Source of the DNA: Bacteroidales bacterium
GTDB taxonomy: Bacteria; Bacteroidota; Bacteroidia; Bacteroidales; P3
Direction: 5' to 3'
Assembly: GCA_017480785.1 (NCBI GenBank)
Contig: JAFURZ010000013.1
Coordinates: 248,001 to 312,000 of the forward strand
DNA: 64,000 nt
Part shown: positions 1-7,952 of the stretch, piece after piece
Layout of the letters: every line of letters starts with the position of its first letter
Position numbering within the stretch: position 1 is the first letter of the stretch
Notes under the pieces: model-generated
Databases searched by the model: none
Seen by the model: the letters and a program-made list of their open reading frames with translations, nothing else
What the model was told of the DNA's origin: nothing
Made by a program: the position numbers and the translations under genes

Positions 1-3
1 GGG

Positions 4-363
4 ATGGCATGTGACGACACCTCCATAATCTTCGACGGCATCCAGGGCCGCAACTCGTTGATGCAGCGTGTGGGCCTGACGGAGCAGGAGCACGAGGGCC
101 TCTGCCAGCGCCTCCGCAATCTGGGCTGCATCGAAGTCAATGTGGAGAAAGACCGGCGGACGAACTACGTTGTTTATAAATACGGCAGTTGGTTCGACGA
201 AAGCCCATTCGGATTGCTTCTGTACAGTTCGCCCATGACCGTGGCGGAACGTGCCGAAAACATGGCCAACGAGCACCGCATCCCCTACAGCGACCGCATG
301 GTATTTTCTGGGCAGTTCTGGAAAAAAAAGAAGACCCGCTGGTTGCGCAAGCACCCGTGGTAA
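4..363 (+). CDS. Hypothetical protein, possibly cut by the window edge
   Basis: The open frame runs to a stop at 361-363. An ATG lies at 4-6, but the frame is still open at base 1, so the true start may lie outside the window. The 119-residue product is charged and soluble-looking, with no signal peptide or membrane segment. It ends in a very basic tail (WKKKKTRWLRKHPW). I recognise no family. It is followed after 30 bp by a co-oriented membrane protein gene, so the two may be co-transcribed. Confidence 0.5.
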   Translation: MACDDTSIIFDGIQGRNSLMQRVGLTEQEHEGLCQRLRNLGCIEVNVEKDRRTNYVVYKYGSWFDESPFGLLLYSSPMTVAERAENMANEHRIPYSDRMVFSGQFWKKKKTRWLRKHPW

Positions 364-393
364 CGGTCAAACAGTATTAACCCTTTATATACA

Positions 394-1038
394 ATGGAAA
401 AAATGAAGAAAGCGTCAATCATACTGGCATGGGTTGGAGTTATCCTCCTCGTTGGGCTGTTCCTCTGCGGCGTGGATGTGCTCGACGAGCAGGCTTTCCG
501 CTGGCGGCTGGAGTACTGGGCGTTTGCCGGAGCATTCGCCTGCTTTGCTGCGGCGATGATTCTGTGCGCCATACGCACCAAGAAGCTTGCCGCTCGGATT
601 GTATGGGCCGTGCTGTCGCTGCTTCTGCTGTATGCCGTTGTCGACACGGTGCGCTGTTGGCCACGGCTGGTCTATTCCGACAGCCACTATCAGATGTGGG
701 CCAACAGAGGCTCTGACAGGGAGTACTGGAAACTGTATTATGGCACGGGCCTTGTGATGACCGACGTCGGCGGCACACCGCAGCCCTATTGGGGAAAGCT
801 GGACAGCTGCCGCGTCGTGCTTTACGACTCGCTCGGCGCGATATGGGTAGAGACATGGTCGAGCCACCAAGGCAAACCGTTCGAGCATGAAGGCTGTCTG
901 GTGCCCATCGACAGCCGTTTCAGCAAAGGCAACTATGAGTTGCACACCGCCGAGCTCGACTCGTTGTTGGCCGTGCTTATCAACGATTCCGTGGCGCCCG
1001 GAACATGGTATAAGACACGGAGCGTTGTTTCACCTTAA
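394..1038 (+). CDS. Membrane protein of unknown function, three N-terminal membrane segments
   Basis: This 214-residue protein starts with MEKMKK and has three hydrophobic helices at about residues 8-28, 42-62 and 68-87. About 125 polar residues rich in Tyr, Trp and Asp follow, probably outside the membrane. The C-terminal part contains a repeated Asp-Ser-Leu pattern but no motif I can assign. It lies 30 bp after the preceding gene on the same strand and converges with the next gene, whose end is 12 bp away. Function unknown; the call rests on the membrane topology. Confidence 0.7.
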   Translation: MEKMKKASIILAWVGVILLVGLFLCGVDVLDEQAFRWRLEYWAFAGAFACFAAAMILCAIRTKKLAARIVWAVLSLLLLYAVVDTVRCWPRLVYSDSHYQMWANRGSDREYWKLYYGTGLVMTDVGGTPQPYWGKLDSCRVVLYDSLGAIWVETWSSHQGKPFEHEGCLVPIDSRFSKGNYELHTAELDSLLAVLINDSVAPGTWYKTRSVVSP

Positions 1039-1050
1039 GGTTTGCTGAAA

Positions 1051-1635
1051 TCACTCTTCCTTTTTGCCGGGAATGGGGCAGAAGGCCGACAGCGTCTCGA
1101 AGCGCTGCCAGAGGTCGACGAGCACCTGCTCGCGGTCGTCGGCACGGTAGGAGCGCGCCAGCAGGTCGTCCTGTAGGATGTTGGTGATGCGGGCGAAGGT
1201 GGAGACCATCGCGATGCCATCGCGGAAGTCCTTGATGCTGCCTATCTCGGCCAGCATCATGCGCAGGTGGCTGTCGTCGAGGTAGAATATCAGCGAGCTG
1301 AAAATCTCGGTGCGCAGGGCTAGGAAGTCGTCGCACGACACCTGGTCGTCCTCCAGCAGCTTGTACATCTTGGTCACGAAGCGCGAGTAGACCGCCACCT
1401 TGCTCTCGTAGATTTTGATGCTCTTCTCCTTGGCCTCCTCGGTAGCGCGCTGGCCGTGCATCAGCACCATGGTGACCACCGCCACCACGATGGCGCCCGT
1501 GCAGGCCGCGAAGATCTGCGACCACAGCTCCGGAATGCGCCAAATCCCGATGGCGTTGGTCAGCGCCAAGAACCCCAGCACAAGTACCAGTACGATGCCT
1601 ACCACCAGCGGCCAGAACAGATTGCCTTGTTTCAT
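1051..1635 (-). CDS. Hypothetical membrane protein with a cytoplasmic helical tail
   Basis: The 194-residue product has two membrane helices, at about residues 8-26 (rich in Val and Leu) and 38-60. About 130 mostly helical, charged residues follow, probably in the cytoplasm. It resembles the loosely defined class of small Bacteroidales inner-membrane proteins with a two-helix anchor and a coiled tail. No catalytic motif is visible. It is a single gene, convergent with the gene to its left, and its upstream side carries the 41-bp repeat tract. Confidence 0.65.
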   Translation of the reverse strand: MKQGNLFWPLVVGIVLVLVLGFLALTNAIGIWRIPELWSQIFAACTGAIVVAVVTMVLMHGQRATEEAKEKSIKIYESKVAVYSRFVTKMYKLLEDDQVSCDDFLALRTEIFSSLIFYLDDSHLRMMLAEIGSIKDFRDGIAMVSTFARITNILQDDLLARSYRADDREQVLVDLWQRFETLSAFCPIPGKKEE

Positions 1636-1810
1636 AATCCAGTGTCTATTTGTTTGCCAACAATAACGGCAAGCACAGTGATTTATTGCAGCGTAGCAGA
1701 AGAAAATGTTGTCGGCGAGGGCAATAAAACCCAGCGAGTAGCGTTCTTTCTATGCGACAGGGGCAAGAAGCAGGACGGCGACGAGCCCGCGCAGGACGAC
1801 ACCATCCCCG

Positions 1811-2015
1811 CCGAATGATGCAACGCGCCGCGCATATATGCGGAATGGCGCAACAGCCGTGTAAACCCTTCGCGCGTCGATGCGAGGTCGATTTGCAGCC
1901 GTGCAACGCTCCCCGCATATAAGCGCGGTCGGTTTGCAGCCGTGTAATGCGCTCCGCATATATGCGCGCCCGTTTTGCAGCCCTGCACCGCCGAATTGCA
2001 GGTATGCGCGGTGAA
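1811..2015. repeat. Degenerate 41-bp tandem repeat, about five copies
   Basis: Most of the 432-bp gap between the minus-strand membrane gene and the lipoprotein gene is a repeat tract. Units starting TTTGCAGCC lie at 1892, 1933 and 1974, exactly 41 bp apart. Less exact units begin near 1852 and 1811. Each unit carries TTTGCAGCCGTG, a CGC-rich core and CGCATATATGCG-like sequence, which is palindromic. Open frames across it merely reflect the repeat, since the encoded peptides repeat a GALHGCK-like phrase. Function unknown. Confidence 0.8.
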
Positions 2016-2067
2016 AATGCAGGAATGAAACAACAGATTGAACAGAAACAATTAACACAGACAGACA

Positions 2068-2706
2068 ATGAAAAAGATATTGCTCCTATGCGCCGCGATG
2101 ATGACGCTACTATGCGTAGGGTGTTCAAGCCACGAGCCCGTTGTCTATCCCTTCGGCAAGACCTACACATACAGCGTGACAATCGCTGATGGATGTGTGT
2201 TGCCCGACACCACATTCGAGATAAGGATGACGACATCCAAGAAGAAATATTACGGCCAGTTCGGTCTAAAATACGAATACTTTACCCTTGACGGCACACC
2301 GATATACGTCGAGCAGACGGGATACAGTGAGGACAAAGACCGCGTGGAACTGCATCCGCCGCGCATGGGCATGATGGCCTTCACCGAGGTGGCGCCATTC
2401 CCTACATACACGTTGCCTGCGGGGTGCTATGTTTCGGCAAAAGGGAGCATTGTGGTTAAGAAGTCCACGTTCCCTGCCGCTAACGGCAAGACCATTGAAT
2501 ATGCTTACGACCAAGGCGGTACAGATACAATCAACCATTACGGCGAGGAGATTGAATGTTTCACCATCACTGGCGAGAATACGAACCACCTTGACGACAT
2601 CGGACATTACCGAGTCACCTATTGGTTCCATCCGCGATATGGTTTCGTATTGTGGAAATACGAGTTGCCCGATGGTAAATGCGTTTGGATGACATTACAG
2701 AAATAA
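2068..2706 (+). CDS. Hypothetical lipoprotein
   Basis: The 212-residue product begins MKKILLLCAAMMTLLCVGC, a lipoprotein signal peptide with the lipidated Cys at residue 19. The mature part is probably anchored in the outer or inner membrane and looks beta-rich (alternating Tyr, Thr and Val), with a C-terminal stretch of aromatic residues. No named domain is recognised. It stands alone between the 41-bp repeat tract and a strong hairpin that lies 40 bp past its stop. Confidence 0.75.
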   Translation: MKKILLLCAAMMTLLCVGCSSHEPVVYPFGKTYTYSVTIADGCVLPDTTFEIRMTTSKKKYYGQFGLKYEYFTLDGTPIYVEQTGYSEDKDRVELHPPRMGMMAFTEVAPFPTYTLPAGCYVSAKGSIVVKKSTFPAANGKTIEYAYDQGGTDTINHYGEEIECFTITGENTNHLDDIGHYRVTYWFHPRYGFVLWKYELPDGKCVWMTLQK

Positions 2707-2745
2707 CACAATGAACATAGCAGTCTTCTGCGGCTGCGATGCGAA

Positions 2746-2777
2746 AACGGCTGCCATCCTTGCGGACGGCAGCCGTT
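2746..2777 (+). terminator. Intrinsic terminator of the lipoprotein gene
   Basis: AACGGCTGCC at 2746-2755 and GGCAGCCGTT at 2768-2777 form a perfect 10-bp stem around a 12-nt loop, followed by GCTGTTTT. It lies 40 bp past the lipoprotein stop codon. Because the opposite strand ends its own genes just to the right, it may work in both directions. Confidence 0.75.
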
Positions 2778-2800
2778 GCTGTTTTGTGTATGAGGGTTCT

Positions 2801-2920
2801 TTATTTCTGCTTCACCCAAATAAGCTTCGAGGTGTCGTAGCCGCGGCGCCGGGCTTCGGCGAGGATGGTGTCGAGGGTATCCTTGGGCAGCTCCGGCGTG
2901 CGGGAGGGAATATAAAGATG
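2801..2920 (-). pseudogene. Stranded C-terminal tail of a lipocalin (Blc-like)
   Basis: Read on the minus strand, 39 codons ending in TAA at 2801-2803 give a peptide starting HLYIPSRTPELPKDTL and ending GYDTSKLIWVKQK. The SRTP...GYDTSKL pattern is the C-terminal signature of bacterial lipocalins (Blc family, Ile-Leu-Ser-Arg-Thr-Pro then Tyr-Asp-Thr-Ser-Lys-Leu). There is no start codon and no beta-barrel part: the fragment begins 6 bp after the stop of the DUF1295 gene. The simplest reading is a deletion that removed most of a lipocalin gene once located downstream of DUF1295. Confidence 0.7.
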
Positions 2921-2926
2921 CAAAAA

Positions 2927-3730
2927 CTACGCCTGTAGCCACTTGTATTTCACCACGCTGTAGAGCGGGATGAGGGGAAGCAGGATGGGGGTCTTTTTGA
3001 TGTAGGCCAGGTATTCGGGGTCGGAGCCGTAGACTTCGTTCTGGCGCAGCTCCAGGCGGCGGGCGCCGCTGAACATGACGTAGACGATGCCGATATAGCC
3101 CACGGCAGCGAATATCCACTGCCACACGACCATTCCGGCGCCGATGCCGCTGAGCAGCACACCGGTCCAGATGACCAGCTCGCCCAGGTAGTTGGGGCAG
3201 CGGACGATGCGGTAGAGCCCCGTATCGACAAAACGCTTGGCGTTGCGCTTCTTGGCGGCGCTCTTCTGTGCGTCGCTGAGGGCCTCGAGTAGTATGCCGC
3301 AGAGGATGACGGCGGCGCCGACCCATGCCCAGAGGTTGCTCACCTCAACGCCCTTGGACATATTCTGCAGGCGGAAGAAGACGGGGCTGACCTGCAACAC
3401 ATAAAGGATGGCGCAGAAGAGCCACACGGTGACAACGACGCCCACGGGTTTCTTCTTTTGCAGCGAGGGGTCGTAGAGTATCTTGCGGTAGGCCGCCGCT
3501 TTGCGCTCTCGCAGGAAGAGGTAGGTGCCCAGTCGGCAACCGAAAACAATCAGCAGCGCACACAGCACCGCAGCGGGCCACGAGAGCGAGGCGCCGAACA
3601 TGACGAGCATCGTCACGGCCAGGGCCGCCACGCCGTAGCCATAGCCAAGACTGAAGAAATAGATGAAGTACTTCCAACCCACGGCCGAGACGGCGAGGGA
3701 GACTGCGAAGAGGATAAGCAATTGTGTCAT
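2927..3730 (-). CDS. DUF1295 / isoprenylcysteine methyltransferase-like membrane protein
   Basis: The polytopic protein has six or seven hydrophobic segments. Its C-terminal part carries the DUF1295/steroid-5-alpha-reductase-like signature: FVDTGLYRIVRCPNYLGE (around residues 180-197), then RRLELRQNEVYGSDPEYLAY near the C-terminus. In the wider ICMT superfamily this region binds a cofactor and a methyl or hydride acceptor; the substrate here is unknown. I chose the ATG at 3728-3730 (MTQLL) because the upstream ATG at 3764-3766 adds 12 polar residues before the first membrane helix. A lipocalin remnant follows its stop directly. Confidence 0.8.
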   Translation of the reverse strand: MTQLLILFAVSLAVSAVGWKYFIYFFSLGYGYGVAALAVTMLVMFGASLSWPAAVLCALLIVFGCRLGTYLFLRERKAAAYRKILYDPSLQKKKPVGVVVTVWLFCAILYVLQVSPVFFRLQNMSKGVEVSNLWAWVGAAVILCGILLEALSDAQKSAAKKRNAKRFVDTGLYRIVRCPNYLGELVIWTGVLLSGIGAGMVVWQWIFAAVGYIGIVYVMFSGARRLELRQNEVYGSDPEYLAYIKKTPILLPLIPLYSVVKYKWLQA

Positions 3731-3789
3731 ATCAGTATGTTTTGATAGAACAACGGCAATATGCATTTTTTATTGTGCGGCAGGAGAGG

Positions 3790-3866
3790 GAACGCAAATT
3801 GCCACGAATTATTCATAAATGTATTTATGGTAAATTCGTGACAATAAAACAAGATGATTTGCGTTC
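3790..3866. repeat. Nested inverted repeats between divergent genes
   Basis: Three pairs of arms are nested. GAACGCAAAT (3790-3799) pairs with ATTTGCGTTC (3857-3866), CACGAATT (from 3803) with AATTCGTG (to 3840), and CATAAAT (3814-3820) with ATTTATG (3823-3829). The block fills the gap between the divergent DUF1295 and yraN genes and ends 3 bp before the first possible yraN start. It could be a miniature element, a double operator or a cruciform-prone site. Confidence 0.7.
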
Positions 3867-3869
3867 TTT

Positions 3870-4301
3870 ATGCAAAAGAATAACATGGCATACGTAAAGT
3901 TTCGGTTTGCGCAGAAGGAGAGGTCGTTGGAGAGTCGACAGGAGGCCAAGGAGCTGGGCGCCACAGGCGAGCAGATGGCCACACGGTACCTGGTTGACAA
4001 CGGATTTGTGATTCTCGAAAACAACTATCATAACCGACACAAGGAGGTCGACATCATCGCCCTCGACCAGGGAGAGTTGGTGTTTGTTGAGGTGAAGACG
4101 CGCTCAACCGACTATTTCATGCAGCCGGAGGAGGCCGTCAACCACCAGAAGCGCCAGAATCTTATCCGTGTAGCCAACCAATACATCCGCTACCACAAAC
4201 GCCATGAAGCCGCCCGCTTCGACGTCATCGCCATCGTCAAAAACGACAAAGAGACCCGCATCAAGCACATCAAAAATGCTTTCAATGTGTTTAACTACTG
4301 A
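3870..4301 (+). CDS. yraN: YraN/UPF0102 family nuclease-fold protein
   Basis: The product matches the UPF0102 family, which has a restriction-endonuclease-like fold. LGATGEQMATRYLVDNGFVIL is followed by the putative active site KEVDIIALDQGELVFVEVKTR, with the expected Asp, Glu and Lys (EVD...VEVK). Family members are about 120 residues. The ATG at 3885 (MAYVKF) would give 138 residues and is probably the real start, because the ATG at 3870 sits beside the inverted-repeat arm. The last 7 bp overlap the convergent gene that ends at 4295. The cellular role of the family is not firmly known. Confidence 0.85.
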   Translation: MQKNNMAYVKFRFAQKERSLESRQEAKELGATGEQMATRYLVDNGFVILENNYHNRHKEVDIIALDQGELVFVEVKTRSTDYFMQPEEAVNHQKRQNLIRVANQYIRYHKRHEAARFDVIAIVKNDKETRIKHIKNAFNVFNY

Positions 4302-5551
4302 TTAGTCAGTTTAAGTTTCCTGAGGCGTGATGAAATGCTCTTGAAACTGCGGCCGAAGATAGCCATTAATTCGGGGATTGTGGTGCCGTTTTGGTAAAGT
4401 TCGGTGAGGCGTTGGTCGTCTTCTTTATGCCAAGGAGCACCGTGATTCGGGTAGGTGTCCCTTAATGTTTTTCTAGTTAATTCTGGAATCTGAGTGATGA
4501 TAGCCTTCAACAGGTTATTGGGATGGACAATGCTCTTGCTTATAGTTTCTATTGTCAGTTCTTTCGTTAGTGGTGCCAGCAGAAGAAGGTCGGGGTCGCT
4601 GGGGAGTCCTCCGATGCCCAGAAGAAGATAAACAGGTGTTCTGGTCTTTGAGAAATACTGTATGAAGGTTGCCATCCGGTCGGCTGGCAGGAGTTCCTTT
4701 TCTAAGTCATGGGGCATGTGGCTACGCCATTTGCATTCAATGGCGAAGGCTTTTCCTTTATAGTCAAACACGAGGTCGGGTGCGCTGTTGTTTTCGGGAT
4801 AAACGCCAGGGAGTATCTTGTCGCCACGCCAGTCTTTCAAGGTTAATCCTTCCTGGTTCGGGATGTCAAGCAACGACACAATGTAGTCTTCGAATTCGCG
4901 GCCTTTTATGGCTTCATCGCTCATGGTGAGCGACTTGATACGGAGGTAGATGGTGCTGTAGGGGCGGTCGATGGCCTTGTGGATGGCATGGATGCCCATG
5001 TCTTCGTAGAACATGCGCAGCAGACGCTTGTCCTCGGCCACCGTCCAGCGGTAGGGTTTCTCCTGTTGCTCGGCGACCAGACGGAGGTCTTCCTTTTGCA
5101 GCAGCCACGTTACATTGTTCAGGCCAGCCAACAGGCCGCAGATGCTGCCGTTGGGGTTGATATATCCGCAGACGATATGCTGCACCTGACTGATGACGTA
5201 TTGGTTGCGTAGCCGCGCGGGAAAGCCCTTGCCGTCGCTCTCCTCGGGTTGCAGCACAAGGATCTGCAGGCGGTTCTCTTTCAGCGCCCGCTCTATCTGC
5301 ACGTTGTAGGTGTCGTTGAATTTGCCGAGCACCACCAGCGTGGTTGGCACGTTGCACACCAGCAACGCCTTCAGCACCTCCTCCTCAAATTCCGACGTAT
5401 TGAAACACACCGCGCATCCCCACTTGTCAAACTCCTCCACCCACCGGAACACATTCTCGTAGCAATAGAACGGCGCGTGTTTCGACGTGAGAAACAGTGT
5501 CTTCTCCCGTTTCCACAATTCCCTGTTCCCGATAGCCTGCTTGATGCGCAT
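4295..5551 (-). CDS. DprA-like (SLOG) / Myb-like / PD-(D/E)xK / Myb-like protein
   Basis: This 418-residue protein combines recognisable modules. Residues 15-150 resemble the DprA/SMF Rossmann fold: a Thr-Ser turn near 23, LKALLVCNVPTTLVVLGKF at 60-78, and GFPARLRNQYVISQVQHIV at 109-127, matching the DprA FPxRNRIIAGLS region. Residues 167-207 (RWTVAEDKRLLRMFYEDMG onward) look like a Myb/SANT-type DNA-binding helix set. Residues 257-276 (APDLVFDYKGKAFAIECKW) form a PD-(D/E)xK nuclease core with Asp259, Glu272 and Lys274. A second Myb-like segment (PWHKEDDQRLTELYQNGTT) lies at 374-415. It is the last gene of a four-gene operon, 10 bp after the TOPRIM-like gene. Role inferred: nucleic-acid sensing and cutting in defence. 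Confidence 0.75.
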   Translation of the reverse strand: MRIKQAIGNRELWKREKTLFLTSKHAPFYCYENVFRWVEEFDKWGCAVCFNTSEFEEEVLKALLVCNVPTTLVVLGKFNDTYNVQIERALKENRLQILVLQPEESDGKGFPARLRNQYVISQVQHIVCGYINPNGSICGLLAGLNNVTWLLQKEDLRLVAEQQEKPYRWTVAEDKRLLRMFYEDMGIHAIHKAIDRPYSTIYLRIKSLTMSDEAIKGREFEDYIVSLLDIPNQEGLTLKDWRGDKILPGVYPENNSAPDLVFDYKGKAFAIECKWRSHMPHDLEKELLPADRMATFIQYFSKTRTPVYLLLGIGGLPSDPDLLLLAPLTKELTIETISKSIVHPNNLLKAIITQIPELTRKTLRDTYPNHGAPWHKEDDQRLTELYQNGTTIPELMAIFGRSFKSISSRLRKLKLTNQ

Positions 5552-5561
5552 AAAAGGGTAT

Positions 5562-6227
5562 TTAATGAAGTAAGTTCAGCTGACGAAATGCTTGTCGAAC
5601 ATTGTCTTCGAAAGTTCGGAACGAGTCAAGTCGCCTTAATGAATCTAAGCGGATGCTATTGCCAATAGTCTCATATAAATCATCAATTGTTATTTGGTTT
5701 CTTCTTCTCTTGGTCTGAGAGGAGAATGCAATTCTAATGGCATCATTAATTATTCCTTTTGGGTCAGCATAAGACTCTGGATTTTTATCAATTCCCAGCA
5801 TGTTATCTGAACAATTCTCTGCATTGATGAAATGTTTTAGTAGTTGAGTGTCTGCTAGCATCCAGGCTTCCATCATTCTGACCGGAATAGTCGGCACAAT
5901 AATCTTGCATAGCTTGTCATCCTCAGATTCTTGAACAGCCTCAATCAATGGGTTGAACTTCCACTGCATAACATTTTCGATAGATCGCGCATCAGCATCT
6001 GTATGAATACAGAGTGCATGCGTTCTGGCGAAAGACTTGCGAAGAGCATCCATCATCTTAGATACGAATGTATCTCCATTTGCAGAGATTATTTGGATGT
6101 CGTAAATATCAAATTCACCGTCACATTCCCACGAGAGGTCGGAGATGGTGCGATGAATTACATTCCGAAGAAATTTTATATCGGTTGTACCTTCTGCAAT
6201 TAGTCCGAAAATAATTTGCTGACTCAT
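5562..6227 (-). CDS. TOPRIM-like (DUF4276-type) partner of the adjacent ATPase
   Basis: The 221-residue protein begins with a beta strand ending in an acidic turn (IIFGLIAEGTTDIKFL, with Glu at about residue 12) and has a later DxD strand (ALCIHTDADAR). These are the two metal-binding elements of a TOPRIM fold. IPVRMMEAWMLADTQLLKHF resembles the conserved patch of DUF4276-like proteins. Such proteins are commonly encoded beside OLD-type ATPases, the pair acting like a split OLD nuclease. Here the start lies 5 bp past the ATPase stop, so the two are almost certainly co-translated. The nuclease assignment is by fold signature only. Confidence 0.7.
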   Translation of the reverse strand: MSQQIIFGLIAEGTTDIKFLRNVIHRTISDLSWECDGEFDIYDIQIISANGDTFVSKMMDALRKSFARTHALCIHTDADARSIENVMQWKFNPLIEAVQESEDDKLCKIIVPTIPVRMMEAWMLADTQLLKHFINAENCSDNMLGIDKNPESYADPKGIINDAIRIAFSSQTKRRRNQITIDDLYETIGNSIRLDSLRRLDSFRTFEDNVRQAFRQLNLLH

Positions 6228-6232
6228 TTATA

Positions 6233-7615
6233 TTATGCAGTTATATTGTCGTAGTTTAGGTAATTGATAGCATCTGCAATTGTCAATTCCCGTTCTTGCT
6301 CAGTAATTGATGTCTGAAATGTTTTTTTTAAGGGTGTAAGTTTACTTATTCTAATCATTTGTCTCGAACCGGCATCAACAACCTTATGGGTTACAAGCCG
6401 CGAAAACCAAATGCCTACGTTATCAGGGGTTTCGAGTTCCTTGTTCGTAAGGTTTTTAAGCAAAATGGGCGAGTGAGTATTGACAATAACCTGACGCAGG
6501 GTGTCATTTCGGTCAGAGAAATCAAGTGCCAACTGCTGTAGCAATTCTGCCATTGCTTTCATTCGATGGGGATGAATCCCATTTTCAGGTTCTTCAAAGC
6601 ATAATAGTCCATTAAACTGGTCGTCATATAATAATACGCATAGGACAAGAAGACGTAGTGTTCCTTCGGAAAGTACTCGCGATGTAAATGTCTTCCCTTC
6701 TGCATTGCATAATTCAAATACAAATTGTTTGTTGGCTTTGTCATCTTTGACAGAAAGTTTCGTGTACTCCGGCAGGAATGATGAAAGTTTCAAGATGATT
6801 TGCTGCAGCAAGAAATCGTCAGTTGTTTTAAGTCGATACAAGGCTGCGGAAAGGTTCTCTCCTGCATGCCCAATAATGTTTCCTGTGTATCCGATATCGT
6901 ATCTGGTAGGCTCCCTCAATAGTTCAGGATTCAGCTGCATGAAGTTCCATCCAGCAATCTCTCTTTGTGCAGCGTAAATATGAGGGAACTCCACTGAGTT
7001 TATGCTTCCAAGCACTGTCTGGTTTGCGGTGTTGGCAATTATCGACCTTCCCCCCTGTCGCCCATCTTGACGTATCTTAATTGTTGGGAGTCCTTTGTCG
7101 ATAATCGTATTAATATATGGAGTGCTACTGCCGCCACTTCGTGAACTCTTCCATAGTCCAGTCTCCTTTTTGAGGAATTTCTTCGCCCACACGTCCTCGT
7201 CTGTTGCAATACGGAGAAGCCTCTCATGTGCTACCATTAATTCCTCGTATCCCATATTGCTTTTTTGCTTTTCAACACACAGTTCGTAGCGAAGGCGAGG
7301 AGTCTTTAGTTCGGCCACACCTCCCCAGTTGTCCTTGATTATTCGGGGAACAAGCAGTTCAACCGCAAAAGACATTTTTGATACAGAATGTGTGTCATCT
7401 ATTTTTGTGAAAAGTTCTGAAATGCTACCACGCAGTTGTTTACTGGCAAAAGCAGAGCGCAAGTCGGATGACGCCAGATTCGACAAAAGGTGCAACGCAT
7501 CGAAAAGATTGCTTTTGCCAGATGCGTTGGTTCCTGCAATTACAGTCAGTGGAGAGAATTCCATACTGAAATTGTTGAATGTCTTGAATCCGTCTATCTC
7601 TATCTTAGTTATCAT
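6233..7615 (-). CDS. OLD/AAA_21-type ATPase
   Basis: The 460-residue ABC-like ATPase has all expected motifs: Walker A GTNASGKS (28-35), a signature-like LSEGTLRLLVLCVLL, Walker B LLCFEEPENGIHPHR, and the switch His in VNTHSP. It begins ITKIEIDGFKTFNNF, the standard RecF/OLD N-terminal strand. It lacks its own C-terminal TOPRIM domain; that function seems to be supplied by the next gene. In characterised relatives (OLD, Gabija, PARIS) such ATPases sense phage or act as the scaffold for a nuclease. The upstream 106-aa gene ends 16 bp before this start. Confidence 0.85.
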   Translation of the reverse strand: MITKIEIDGFKTFNNFSMEFSPLTVIAGTNASGKSNLFDALHLLSNLASSDLRSAFASKQLRGSISELFTKIDDTHSVSKMSFAVELLVPRIIKDNWGGVAELKTPRLRYELCVEKQKSNMGYEELMVAHERLLRIATDEDVWAKKFLKKETGLWKSSRSGGSSTPYINTIIDKGLPTIKIRQDGRQGGRSIIANTANQTVLGSINSVEFPHIYAAQREIAGWNFMQLNPELLREPTRYDIGYTGNIIGHAGENLSAALYRLKTTDDFLLQQIILKLSSFLPEYTKLSVKDDKANKQFVFELCNAEGKTFTSRVLSEGTLRLLVLCVLLYDDQFNGLLCFEEPENGIHPHRMKAMAELLQQLALDFSDRNDTLRQVIVNTHSPILLKNLTNKELETPDNVGIWFSRLVTHKVVDAGSRQMIRISKLTPLKKTFQTSITEQERELTIADAINYLNYDNITA

Positions 7616-7631
7616 AATGAGTTATATTTGA

Positions 7632-7952
7632 CTATATAACGTGATTATTCTGTTTTTCGTATGTGCGCTTGTAATTTAGGAATTGTTGGAGGCATTGGGA
7701 GTATTTGAGGTCGATGGCTACCTCCATTGCTTTCTTTGCATCTTCCGGGAACCCCATAAACAATATCTTTGCTTTGTTCTTGGCTTGAGCCTTCTCGCAT
7801 TCCACTCCGCGATGAATGTCCTCGTCGGAAATCGGATAGTACTGACCGCAACGCATAGCACTCACAAAGTTGCACAAACGAGAATAGCTATCGGATGTAC
7901 TCCCTGCGATGAAGCCGTTCTGGAATAGTTCGAATATGTCTTTGTTGTTCAT
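7632..7952 (-). CDS. Small protein, first gene of the ATPase/TOPRIM operon
   Basis: This 106-residue soluble protein starts MNNKDIFELFQNGF and ends NYKRTYEKQNNHVI. I do not recognise a family. It is co-oriented with and 16 bp upstream of the OLD-like ATPase gene. The last 36 bp of its coding region (7637-7672) are nearly repeated (31 of 36 identical) at 14122-14157, just upstream of another AAA ATPase gene. This suggests that this small gene travels with such ATPases. It could be a regulator or an accessory subunit. Confidence 0.65.
   Translation of the reverse strand: MNNKDIFELFQNGFIAGSTSDSYSRLCNFVSAMRCGQYYPISDEDIHRGVECEKAQAKNKAKILFMGFPEDAKKAMEVAIDLKYSQCLQQFLNYKRTYEKQNNHVI

Noticed and set aside
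1646-2236. Several minus-strand frames across 1.65-2.24 kb
   Set aside because: They arise from the 41-bp repeats (repeating GALHGCK-like peptides) and lack a family or start context.
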